Source: Lachnospiraceae bacterium
Lineage (GTDB): Bacteria; Bacillota; Clostridia; Lachnospirales; Lachnospiraceae
Reading direction: 5' to 3'
NCBI GenBank assembly: GCA_910574745.1
Contig: CAJTCE010000001.1
Location: 62,001-126,000, forward strand
Length of the DNA: 64,000 bases
The notes under the pieces were generated by a model that did no database searches, was not told the origin of the DNA, and saw only the letters and a program-made list of their open reading frames with translations. Shown piece after piece: positions 56,853 through 64,000 of this stretch. The position numbers and the translations under genes were made by a program. Each line of letters starts with the position of its first letter. Position 1 is the stretch's first letter.

Positions 56853-58337
56853 TCATTCTCCATACAGCGTAGACTTTAGGAATTGCTTATTGGTGTCAAA
56901 ATCCACCTGAAGAACCGCCATTCCCCTGATATCCGCATTGGAATAGGTCCCTTCCAGCGGAACGCACTGCTGAACCATTTCATAACCCAAAAATTTCCAC
57001 GCATTCAGGGAAAGATTAAAGCATTCCCCCTGCTTTAAATTCGTAGTCAGATTGGGGAATAAGCCGTCTGCCAGTTCTCCTCCGTTTGTGAGAACCGTTC
57101 CCGGAAGCTTTTTGATAACAGCCGACAATACCTTCCGCTGTCTTTCCGTCCTTCCGAAATCCGTGCCGATATAACGGTTTCTGGTAAAGGCAAGAGCCTG
57201 CGGTCCGTTTAAATGAAGATTGCCGCTCAAAGACGGATCCAGGAAATCCGTGGCAAGGTCCTTTCCCTCTAACTGATTATATTCCATCAGATATGCGTTT
57301 ATCCAGTTAACCTCATCGTTAGTTAAGTCCAGATCAATACCGCCTACAGCATCCACCAGATTAGCAAAGGCCTGGAAGTTTACCAAAGCATAACGATGGA
57401 TAGGAATGCCGAAATTCAGCTCAATAGTTTCCATCAAAAGCTCCGCTCCGCCATAAGCATAGGCGGCATTCAGACGGTTCCCGTCATGACCCGGAATTTC
57501 CACATACATATCCCTCAAAAAGGAGGTCATGGTAATGGTCTTTGTCTTATCACTGATGGATACTAAAATCATGGCATCAGATCTTCCGTCATCTCCGGCC
57601 AGACGGGAATCATTCCCAATGAGAAGTACATTAATTACCCCGTCTTCCTTCATGGGCTCAGAGGTAAACCCTTCTGCCTCTTTATATTCCATTTTCTTGT
57701 ATACACTTCCCACCAGTCCGTGAAGAATAAAAATTCCAACGACAAACAGAGCCGCAATAAAGACCAGAACTTTAACGACCCTGTTTTTCTTCTTTTTTGA
57801 TTTTTCCTGTTTTTTATTTTTACCCTTTACCGATTGGGGTTCTTTCCTCTTTCCCGCAGTGGAATTCTTTTTCCTATTTCTTGTATCAGCCTGCTTTTTC
57901 TTCTGAGACATTTCTCTTTGACCGCTTTCTCTGGAATCCGTTCTTTTCTCTGGCTGTCCGGTCCTGCCATCCTTTTCCAGCCGTGCATTTGTGCGAATGG
58001 TTCTACCGCTATCCTCCCGCCGCATATTGGCAGAAGGCGCTTTACCGCTTTCTTCCCGCCTCATGCCCGCACTGTCGCGATCCCCCCCGCTGCGGGATAC
58101 AGGCTTTGCCAAAGATATATCCAGTTCATCCGGTTGATATGAGATCCGTAAATCCGTCTCATTTGACGGCTGTGCCAGAGATAAATCCAATTCTCCTCCC
58201 TTACGGGATGAAGACTTACTCCCCGCTTCGCCTTGTCCCATAGCAGGATTCCCGGCCGCGCCGTACAGTTCCTGTTCCAGAAAGTCTTCTAATCCCTTCT
58301 GGATCTGAGCTCCTTCCAGCTTATCTTTTTTATCCAT
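56853..58337 (-). CDS. LytR-CpsA-Psr (LCP) family protein with long cytoplasmic tail
   Basis: The 494-residue protein has an unusual N-terminal tail of about 180 residues, very rich in charged residues and Ser, with a repeated motif (ELDLSLAQPS and ELDISLAKPV). A single transmembrane helix near residue 200 (VVKVLVFIAALFVVGIFIL) is followed by the LCP domain: VLLIGNDSRLAGDDGRSDAM, TSFLRDMYVEIPGHDGNRLN and RNRYIGTDFGRTERQRKVLS (catalytic Arg/Asp). LCP enzymes transfer teichoic acids or capsules from lipid carriers to peptidoglycan. The promoter is at 58448-58476. Confidence 0.9.
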   Translation of the reverse strand: MDKKDKLEGAQIQKGLEDFLEQELYGAAGNPAMGQGEAGSKSSSRKGGELDLSLAQPSNETDLRISYQPDELDISLAKPVSRSGGDRDSAGMRREESGKAPSANMRREDSGRTIRTNARLEKDGRTGQPEKRTDSRESGQREMSQKKKQADTRNRKKNSTAGKRKEPQSVKGKNKKQEKSKKKKNRVVKVLVFIAALFVVGIFILHGLVGSVYKKMEYKEAEGFTSEPMKEDGVINVLLIGNDSRLAGDDGRSDAMILVSISDKTKTITMTSFLRDMYVEIPGHDGNRLNAAYAYGGAELLMETIELNFGIPIHRYALVNFQAFANLVDAVGGIDLDLTNDEVNWINAYLMEYNQLEGKDLATDFLDPSLSGNLHLNGPQALAFTRNRYIGTDFGRTERQRKVLSAVIKKLPGTVLTNGGELADGLFPNLTTNLKQGECFNLSLNAWKFLGYEMVQQCVPLEGTYSNADIRGMAVLQVDFDTNKQFLKSTLYGE

Positions 58338-58447
58338 AATTGTATATCCTCTTTTCTGTTTCCAATCTTTTCATTCCTTTTTCACACTAACACACACGTA
58401 CATGGAAAACAAATAGCATCATACACAATTCACATTACATAAAAAAG

Positions 58448-58476
58448 ATTTTACCATTTTTGCTTTCATTATGCAA
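58448..58476 (-). promoter_or_regulatory. Promoter of the LCP-glycosyltransferase-amidase group
   Basis: On the minus strand TTGCAT (58471-58476) and TAAAAT (58448-58453) are 17 bases apart. It lies about 110 bases before the LCP gene. Confidence 0.65.
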
Positions 58477-58488
58477 GCAATGCGCCTT

Positions 58489-59529
58489 TTATCCCTGTAT
58501 CAGCGCCCGGAATTCCGGGTCATCTCTTAAAAATGCAAATTCTTCCTCTTCCTTCAGACTCCGAATGATACCGGATTTCAGGGAATCCCCATTCAACATT
58601 CCCCCTTCTTTTGCAGGTAATATACGGGAATAAAGCGGAAAATCCTTGGGGTTCCAGTTATCCTTTAAGGATAAAAGCAAAAGCTTTAGCTTTTCCATGC
58701 ACTTTTCCTTATCCTTTAACGCCCCGTAAAGCAGCACCATTGGCACATGACGGGAATAGTTGGAACAACCGTACATTTCCGCCGTTTTTTCACACATATC
58801 GGCCAAATACTCCGCCGTTTTTGTATCTTCTTCCTTTAAAGAAAGCTCCAGCAAAGTTACCAGTCTGTTATAAACATTTGTCACATCTATCAGCAGCTGG
58901 CTCTCCATCATTTCAACAGCTTTGGCATATTCTCCTTTAACTGTTAAAAGGTTGGCCCAAAGTTGGTTCTTTTGAAAGGTCATTTCCGGAAATCCCTCTA
59001 AAAGTTCCTCTGCTTTATTAAATTCCTGACGGTTTATATATTTGGAGACTAACAGTGTTGCCGCCTGTGCCCGTACCTCCAAGTCATCGCTTTCCATTGC
59101 CCTCTCATACATTTTTTCAAATTCATTGAGATAACGCTCTTTTTCTGAAATATCGCTCAAGAAAAGCAGGCCGCCTTCCAAAAAAAGCGCCCCGCTCAAA
59201 ATTAAGGAATGGCTTTCAGGATACTCTTTCATTTTCTGAATCAGCGTACGGTAAGCAGCCTCATAGCCTTCCTTCTCCAAAATCTTATATGCATCATGGA
59301 TGATTTCCGCTTCCTTTTCCTTTGTCAGATCCGCTTCAAAAGAAAGCAGACTGTTGGCGTCTGTCTGCAGCAGCCTTGCCAAAGCGGGAATCATCGTAAT
59401 GTCAGGATAACTCTTCCCCGTTTCCCATTTGTTTACTGCCGGTGTGGATACTCCCAGATAATCCGCTACCTCTTCCTGGGTAAGTCCCAATGCTTTTCTT
59501 CTTTCCCTGATAATCTGATTCATTACCAT
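58489..59529 (-). CDS. XRE family HTH regulator with TPR-like helical C-terminus
   Basis: The 346-residue protein has an N-terminal helix-turn-helix (RERRKALGLTQEEVADYLGV followed by STPAVNKWETGKSYPD). The rest, about 270 residues, is all helical with TPR-like spacing (EKMYERAMESDDLEVRAQAA, FNKAEELLEGFPEM). Such RRNPP-like arrangements sense peptides in Firmicutes, but none of the defining residues can be checked here. ATG 59529 follows AAGGAG; the promoter at 59578-59606 lies within the upstream open frame, so the longer start at 59604 is excluded. It is a single gene. Confidence 0.8.
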   Translation of the reverse strand: MVMNQIIRERRKALGLTQEEVADYLGVSTPAVNKWETGKSYPDITMIPALARLLQTDANSLLSFEADLTKEKEAEIIHDAYKILEKEGYEAAYRTLIQKMKEYPESHSLILSGALFLEGGLLFLSDISEKERYLNEFEKMYERAMESDDLEVRAQAATLLVSKYINRQEFNKAEELLEGFPEMTFQKNQLWANLLTVKGEYAKAVEMMESQLLIDVTNVYNRLVTLLELSLKEEDTKTAEYLADMCEKTAEMYGCSNYSRHVPMVLLYGALKDKEKCMEKLKLLLLSLKDNWNPKDFPLYSRILPAKEGGMLNGDSLKSGIIRSLKEEEEFAFLRDDPEFRALIQG

Positions 59530-59577
59530 TTTATATCTCCTTTTTTCTTTCATTTCAAAAGGCCTTTTGTTATATTC

Positions 59578-59606
59578 ATTATATCCAACAAACTTATAAG
59601 ACACAA
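59578..59606 (-). promoter_or_regulatory. Promoter of the XRE regulator
   Basis: On the minus strand TTGTGT (59601-59606) and a perfect TATAAT (59578-59583) are 17 bases apart. It lies about 45 bases before the chosen start. Confidence 0.75.
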
Positions 59607-59692
59607 TTGAACAAATGTAAACTTATGGGAAAGAAACTTAACTTCCGGTTAAATCATCGTTAGAGGATGTCAGCTTAAGCTATGATAAGTTC

Positions 59693-60367
59693 TCATCCCC
59701 TGCTGTCGTATCGTCGAAGCATTGCCGCCGTATAAGCATTTCCTCCGGATGTATATTGATTGGAAATACTGGCCAGATTGGCTGCGGCATTATCTTCTAC
59801 TTTGCCCGCCACATAGGAAACCTTTGATGTGAAATCTCCTGATGGTCCGAATGCTTTTTCCAGCGTTTCCAGATCAGCCGCCGAAAGCTTTTCTTTATCA
59901 ATGACCAATTGTCCGTCTGAAGCCACTGTGACTCCGGCATTCTTTAATGCTGTGGCATTTTCTTTTACAGCGCTTTTTAAGGATTCCAGATACAGTCTGT
60001 TTATAGAGCCGGTTTCCTTTCGCAGCGCCTGCAATGTTTCATTGTAGGCATTTACCATATCCTCAATGCCCTTTACCACATCCTTCGTATCGCCGCTTTC
60101 CTTCGCCTTATCAAAAAGACTGTTCTCCTTAGCCAAAAGAGCTTCCGCACTTTGACAAAGTCCTCCTGCCGTCTTCTCCATCTTTTCATAGCCGTACTTC
60201 TGCATTCTGCTGACATTTCCGTTATTCTGGCCATTCTTGTTAGAAATGGCATCCAATAAACCGTTTCCGCCGTTTTCTTTGTTGATGTAATTGAGCAGGG
60301 ACGTGTCATGAAGGGGCAATCCCGCTTTTCTGGCTGATTCATTTAACATTTGTGTTGTAACTCGCAT
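59693..60367 (-). CDS. Unknown protein B of the LytTR operon
   Basis: This 224-residue protein has no family I recognise. It starts MRVTTQMLNESARKAGLPLH, reminiscent only in its first residues of flagellin-like N-termini, and has long helices of coiled-coil type (residues 65-125). Its C-terminus is rich in Ala, Ser, Gly, Tyr, ending YTAAMLRRYDSRG. No signal peptide or membrane segment. AAGGAGG precedes the ATG. It overlaps unknown protein A by 29 bases, so it is the last gene of a coupled four-gene operon controlled by the upstream two-component genes. Confidence 0.6.
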   Translation of the reverse strand: MRVTTQMLNESARKAGLPLHDTSLLNYINKENGGNGLLDAISNKNGQNNGNVSRMQKYGYEKMEKTAGGLCQSAEALLAKENSLFDKAKESGDTKDVVKGIEDMVNAYNETLQALRKETGSINRLYLESLKSAVKENATALKNAGVTVASDGQLVIDKEKLSAADLETLEKAFGPSGDFTSKVSYVAGKVEDNAAANLASISNQYTSGGNAYTAAMLRRYDSRG

Positions 60368-61130
60368 AATAAAGCCTCCTTAAATTTTGTAAAAAACCGG
60401 TGCTGTAGCCGTCCATGGAATAATAGTCTCCGCCAAGTCTTTCCATCCGGCGCTGCTGCAAATTGAGTAATTCCTGTGCCTTCAAATAAGACTGTACGGA
60501 CTCGGAACGGCGCTGCCAAAAGCTTTTCTTTGCGGTTGCATTGAAAATGCTCTGTCCCATGCCCCCGTTTTCATCCAAATTCCAGCTGTTTCCACGATAC
60601 TCGTCTTTCGAGGCGCCGAAATGATGTATCACATAACGTCCTCCGGTTATGCCGCTCCATGGGTCTGTCGTAGCAAAATCCACCTTTAATGTTCCTAATA
60701 CCCATTTTTCATATTCCGGGTCAGCCTTCATAGCGGCAAACCCTTCGTCCGTAATATCAACAGCCACGGAATTTAAAGCCTGGGTGGAATTTACGGGCAA
60801 AGCGTAAATGCGCTGTCTGATATATGCCTTATACTCATCCATGGTCATGTTTTCAACGGAAACCTTCTTTAAATCCGATACCGCCGCATTTGTTTTGTTG
60901 GAATTTTTTACCATGCCGCTTTTATTCGATGCCGAAAGCTTATTTGATTTTATTGCGGCAGAATCCGCTGCCACATTCAGCTTTGTCCTGAAATCCCCAA
61001 AGCGAAACCGGCTTTCATCAAATCCCTTTGCTCCGGCTGTTTTGGAAGTATTTTTTGTATGTCCCGGCTGAAATGTCTGCAAATACTTCTGATAAGCTCT
61101 TGTAGCGGCATTTAAAACCATCTCACTCAT
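60339..61130 (-). CDS. Unknown protein A of the LytTR operon
   Basis: This 263-residue protein has a variable, Lys/Ser/Asn/Thr-rich first 90 residues and then a conserved-looking core: MTMDEYKAYIRQRIYALPVN, VDITDEGFAAMKADPEYEKW and RYVIHHFGASKDEYRGNSW. A basic helix follows (SFWQRRSESVQSYLKAQELL). No signal peptide or transmembrane helix is visible. I recall similar uncharacterised Lachnospiraceae proteins but no function. AAGGAG is eight bases before the ATG, which lies eight bases inside the kinase gene. The next gene overlaps it by 29 bases. Confidence 0.6.
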   Translation of the reverse strand: MSEMVLNAATRAYQKYLQTFQPGHTKNTSKTAGAKGFDESRFRFGDFRTKLNVAADSAAIKSNKLSASNKSGMVKNSNKTNAAVSDLKKVSVENMTMDEYKAYIRQRIYALPVNSTQALNSVAVDITDEGFAAMKADPEYEKWVLGTLKVDFATTDPWSGITGGRYVIHHFGASKDEYRGNSWNLDENGGMGQSIFNATAKKSFWQRRSESVQSYLKAQELLNLQQRRMERLGGDYYSMDGYSTGFLQNLRRLYYASYNTNVK

Positions 61131-62619
61131 TTCTTTTCTCCTTTCTCTCCTGAAGCATGATCTGTGTCGTAAAATACTCTCTATCTACAGAAAACTCTAT
61201 TCTTCCAAAATACTTTTCCACACATTTTTTCATATTCTGTATACCGATCCCGTGAATTCCCTCATTCTTCTTAGTCGTAAGGAAATTACCGTTATCATCC
61301 TTAAGAAGCTTTCCGTCAAAACCGTTCTTTACTTCAATAAAGAACAGATTTCTTTTTTTATAAGAACGTAAAGAAATTCTTTTTCTTTCGGCCTCCTTTT
61401 CAGTAAGCCCGGTACAAGCTTCCACAGCGTTGTCCAAAGCGTTATTCAGCAGGATGCAGATATCAAAAACCGGGAATTCTTCCTTCCCCGGGAAACAAAA
61501 ATCACATGTAAAAGTAATTTCCTCCTTCCGGCACTCCCTGTAAATCCGCCCCAAAACCACATCCGTAACGGGATTTCCGCTGTGAACGGGATAATCCATC
61601 CCATCTAAGCTCTCTTCCATCTGCATCAGGTATTTCTGAGCTTCCCTGCGGGTTTCCCGGTTCTTCTCCTGCGGATCTTCCTTTAATAGGATTTTGATTG
61701 CATAGATATTATTTTTCATATCATGGCGCATTCCGCGGATTCCGTCATATAAGTTTTCTATATCCCTTACATGCTGTGCCATTTCCTCTATCTGATTTTC
61801 ATAAACAATCAGTCTGCTCTTTTCCTCATGACGCTTTATCAACTCCGTAAAGGCTTTTATGCTGACTAATATCAGCCCCACAAGCAAAAATGTAAGGACA
61901 AGCACCAGTATGCGTGTTCCCGGATAATCCTCAAAAAGGAACCTGATTTCCGTCTCCCGCTGGGAATAAAGAATTCCTCTCAAAAAAATGCAGAAAACAA
62001 ATCCGGTAATGCTGGGAAAGGCAAGAAACAAAAGCTCTGCCGAGGAATACTTTTTCTCTATGTCCTCAAGAGTCCGGCAATACCATCTGATTACCAGATA
62101 CAAAAGAATACAATTCCCGGCTCCCATCAGAAAATTCCACATGACCTCCGCCATCCCCAGCCACAAATCCACTTTTTCCAAGGAAGCAGCTTCTTCCATT
62201 ATGCGCCGGCTGATTAAGGAAGCGCTCTGACTCAAAAGAGGTATGCAAAGGGAATACCATAAAAAACGACACAGCTCCAGCAACGCATAAAAATTTGCCG
62301 TCAGATACCCTTTTACCGTTTTCTTCCCTTCAAACAACCACATGGAAAAGCAAAAAGTAACTGCCGCGCATAAAATAACGATAATCGCCGATTTTATGCT
62401 CCGGTCCACCATCATGTTTTCTCCGTAGAGGATCCTTCTTAAAAAGCGGGTTTCAGATAACAGATACTGCGTAGCAACGCATTGTACACATAAGATGTAC
62501 TTTCCCGTTCTTTCAAAGGATTTCCGAAAGGGCAGCCATGCTTTGAAGATTTTTAAAAGCAGAAGGGCCCGGACCGTATATTCTAAAAGATTAAAGACCG
62601 CATAAATGAATTCTTTCAT
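61123..62619 (-). CDS. GHKL-type sensor histidine kinase (AgrC-like)
   Basis: The 498-residue protein has six to seven N-terminal transmembrane helices (residues 1-255), a coiled linker, then a histidine region IRGMRHDMKNNIYAIKILLK and a GHKL ATPase with ILLNNALDNAVEACTG (N-box) and KNEGIHGIGIQNMKKCVEKY (G-box). This is the kinase type of AgrC/ComD quorum and bacteriocin circuits. Start overlaps the response regulator stop by ATGA. A peptide ligand gene is not visible in the window. It is likely that the kinase senses a signal outside the cell. Confidence 0.88.
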   Translation of the reverse strand: MKEFIYAVFNLLEYTVRALLLLKIFKAWLPFRKSFERTGKYILCVQCVATQYLLSETRFLRRILYGENMMVDRSIKSAIIVILCAAVTFCFSMWLFEGKKTVKGYLTANFYALLELCRFLWYSLCIPLLSQSASLISRRIMEEAASLEKVDLWLGMAEVMWNFLMGAGNCILLYLVIRWYCRTLEDIEKKYSSAELLFLAFPSITGFVFCIFLRGILYSQRETEIRFLFEDYPGTRILVLVLTFLLVGLILVSIKAFTELIKRHEEKSRLIVYENQIEEMAQHVRDIENLYDGIRGMRHDMKNNIYAIKILLKEDPQEKNRETRREAQKYLMQMEESLDGMDYPVHSGNPVTDVVLGRIYRECRKEEITFTCDFCFPGKEEFPVFDICILLNNALDNAVEACTGLTEKEAERKRISLRSYKKRNLFFIEVKNGFDGKLLKDDNGNFLTTKKNEGIHGIGIQNMKKCVEKYFGRIEFSVDREYFTTQIMLQERKEKRNE

Positions 62620-63326
62620 CTTTCCTCTTCCACCATATACTTCATGTAAGCCTGCACAAAGTCAGAATACTTTTGTCTTGACAGCAAAATGATGTCTCCG
62701 TTTATAAGCTCTATTTCTCTGCTGTCATACTGCTTTACCTTATCCAAAGATACCAGATATCCCCTGTGGCATCTGAAAAAACCGTTTCCCAGCTGCTTTT
62801 CCAGATGCTCCATTTTTTCGTAGTAAGCAATGTTGCCTTCTTTTGTGTGGAGTACAATCTTCCTGGCAATATTTTCCGCATAATAAATATCATTGCATTT
62901 TACCGTGCGGAAGCCTTCCAACGTTTTTACGGTAAAGCCTGCGTGTTTCTTACTGCCTCTTGCCTCAATTTCCCCTAATGCCCGTTCTAAGACTTCAAAA
63001 AATTTATTTTCATCCACCGGCTTCAAAAGATAATGAAAGGCGCCTACATCAAAAGCGTCAAACACATAATCCTTTAAAGCCGTGACAAAAATCAAAATAG
63101 GATTTGATATTTTGCGGAGCTTATCGGCAGTCTCCATTCCATTCATGCCGCCCATTCCAATATCCATAATCACAATGTCCGGCTGCACTTCACATGCCAA
63201 AAGCTTTTCTCCTCCCGAAAACTCCAATATCAAAACAGGATTTTCTGCTTCATCTGTAAATGAGCGGATCATCTTTACCAGATGCTTCCTGATTTTCTCA
63301 TCATCGTCGCAAACCGCTATCGTCAT
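62616..63326 (-). CDS. LytTR response regulator (AgrA-like)
   Basis: The 236-residue protein has a receiver domain (TIAVCDDDEKIRKHLVKMI, phosphoacceptor Asp in DIVIMDIGMGGMNGMETAD near residue 55, switch Lys in YLLKPVDENKF) and a LytTR DNA-binding domain (residues 140-236). LytTR proteins bind direct repeats upstream of their targets. It heads the four-gene operon; AGGAG precedes the ATG. TTACAAAA repeats upstream may be its sites. Confidence 0.92.
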   Translation of the reverse strand: MTIAVCDDDEKIRKHLVKMIRSFTDEAENPVLILEFSGGEKLLACEVQPDIVIMDIGMGGMNGMETADKLRKISNPILIFVTALKDYVFDAFDVGAFHYLLKPVDENKFFEVLERALGEIEARGSKKHAGFTVKTLEGFRTVKCNDIYYAENIARKIVLHTKEGNIAYYEKMEHLEKQLGNGFFRCHRGYLVSLDKVKQYDSREIELINGDIILLSRQKYSDFVQAYMKYMVEEER

Positions 63327-63368
63327 TTTATCACTCCTATGTTGCTACTATTATTTCGTCATTTAGCA

Positions 63369-63408
63369 AAAAAAAATCAAGCCGGATGTAACCAACCGAC
63401 CTGATTTT
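63369..63408 (-). terminator. Terminator before the LytTR operon
   Basis: On the minus strand AAATCAGGTCGG pairs with CCGGCTTGATTT over 12 bases (two G-U pairs) with a ten-base loop, followed by a run of T. It would end the transcript of the edge gene at 63538. Confidence 0.75.
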
Positions 63409-63502
63409 GTAATGAATGCTTTCCTGTCTTTTTCGTTGAGGTCGATTGCGGTCGATTGCAATCCGACCTTCCCGTTTTGTAATCGAGTTTCACATTTTGT
63501 AA
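63404..63502 (-). promoter_or_regulatory. TTACAAAA repeats, possible LytTR sites
   Basis: TTACAAAA(T/C) occurs at 63404-63412, 63474-63482 and 63494-63502 on the minus strand, the last two 20 bases apart. Between them is a near-palindrome GGTCGATTGCAATCCGACC with a 10-base direct repeat. LytTR regulators bind paired direct repeats about two helical turns apart, so the spacing fits. The sites sit 80-180 bases before the regulator start. Confidence 0.4.
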
Positions 63503-63537
63503 GCGGCTTTGAACTTGAGTCCCGTATTTTATTTTCG

Positions 63538-64000
63538 TTATAATTTCATTCTCAAAATTTCCATATAGTTTCGTTTATATCTTGAGTCAACGGCAAAAAA
63601 CTTTAAAAATCCGTTTTTGCTCTGCAAGGGACTGCTTCCGTTTCTGATTCCGCTTAAAATCTTGAAGCTATTCGAATCCCCGTACCGCCTCTTACCCAGT
63701 TCGTCAATTCCTTTCATCAGCCTTTCCTGCGCCTCTTCCAGTTTCCCGTTATCAAATATCCTGCAATACAAAAATCCTTTGGGCGGTGCGGCCTCTTTAT
63801 CCGTAATTCCCGCGCCTCTCATGTTTCCCGTATAGTTGTTCTGCTCTGCTGTGGCGTTCCACACACCGTTATAGGTAATTCCTCCATCCAGCACAAATTT
63901 TGTATTTTTCTCCACGTATTCATAATCAACAGTCTCTGCCCCGTATTCACTGGCAAGTTCATCCGCCGCTTCCCGGAACATTTCCTGCATTTCCTCACAC
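63538..64000 (-). CDS. Unknown protein, 5' end beyond the window
   Basis: The frame is open to the right edge; the first in-window ATG at 63990 has no proper ribosome binding site spacing, and codons upstream (Cys-Glu-Glu) continue. I therefore treat it as the C-terminal part of a larger gene. The 150 visible residues are hydrophilic with Gly/Asn/Tyr-rich turns (ITYNGVWNATAEQNNYTGNM) and end RYKRNYMEILRMKL. I recognise no family. It reads toward the LytTR operon but is separated by a terminator. Confidence 0.5.
   Translation of the reverse strand, partial: CEEMQEMFREAADELASEYGAETVDYEYVEKNTKFVLDGGITYNGVWNATAEQNNYTGNMRGAGITDKEAAPPKGFLYCRIFDNGKLEEAQERLMKGIDELGKRRYGDSNSFKILSGIRNGSSPLQSKNGFLKFFAVDSRYKRNYMEILRMKL

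Overview
The window reads as a chromosomal segment of a low-to-mid GC Firmicute of class Clostridia, most likely family Lachnospiraceae. The evidence is the complete S10-spc-alpha ribosomal block with the Clostridia-style tail (rplQ, then ecfA1-ecfA2-ecfT-truA-rplM-rpsI), the KOW-domain gene between map and infA, an L17 with a large internal insertion, a C5-C6 zinc-type S14, DUF4190 membrane proteins with Gln/Asn/Tyr-rich tails, and strong AGGAGG ribosome binding sites throughout. Genus cannot be fixed from sequence reading alone. No rRNA, tRNA or CRISPR array was seen.

Left part (1-19,400, mostly minus strand) is accessory or mixed: an ABC-class P-loop ATPase, a CPBP membrane protease, a sodium-dependent NSS transporter (plus strand), an FAD oxidoreductase with a Rieske tail, and a small operon of radical SAM remnant, VanZ-like protein and SGNH lipoprotein coupled by ATGA overlaps. 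Next come a LysM-GH18 hydrolase, a PurF paralogue lacking the usual N-terminal cysteine, a 755-residue protein with a cyclic-nucleotide-binding-like N-terminus, and a compact restriction-modification cassette (HNH nuclease, m5C methyltransferase, m6A methyltransferase). Two DUF4143-type ATPase remnants and a decayed 1-kb stretch beside rpsI show past insertion and loss.

Middle part (19,435-43,851) is the ribosomal superoperon on the minus strand. It is transcribed from a promoter near 43,823-43,851 upstream of rpsJ through rplQ to a strong terminator at 26,981-27,007. Within it are structured leaders before rpsJ, between rpsJ and rplC and before rpsM, and an unusual repeat array between rpsH and rplF. 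The conserved neighbour block ecfA1-ecfA2-ecfT-truA and rplM-rpsI follows, separated from rplQ by an inserted group (acyltransferase, GNAT remnant, small conserved protein, M15 peptidase).

Right part (43,900-64,000) carries an Rpn/PD-(D/E)XK family protein, a 58-bp imperfect inverted repeat, a sodium/proline-type symporter, two DUF4190 proteins (one with about ten 12-residue repeats), a DUF2752 protein, an RlmI/RlmK-like methyltransferase, and a YtrA-type GntR regulator with its ABC transporter behind a palindromic operator. A cell-envelope run follows (LCP protein, GT-C-like membrane protein, Amidase_3 lipoprotein, DUF4392 protein), then an XRE regulator with TPR-like helices. The right edge holds a tightly coupled operon of LytTR response regulator, GHKL kinase and two proteins of unknown function; this operon, with TTACAAAA repeats upstream, is the best candidate for an undescribed system.
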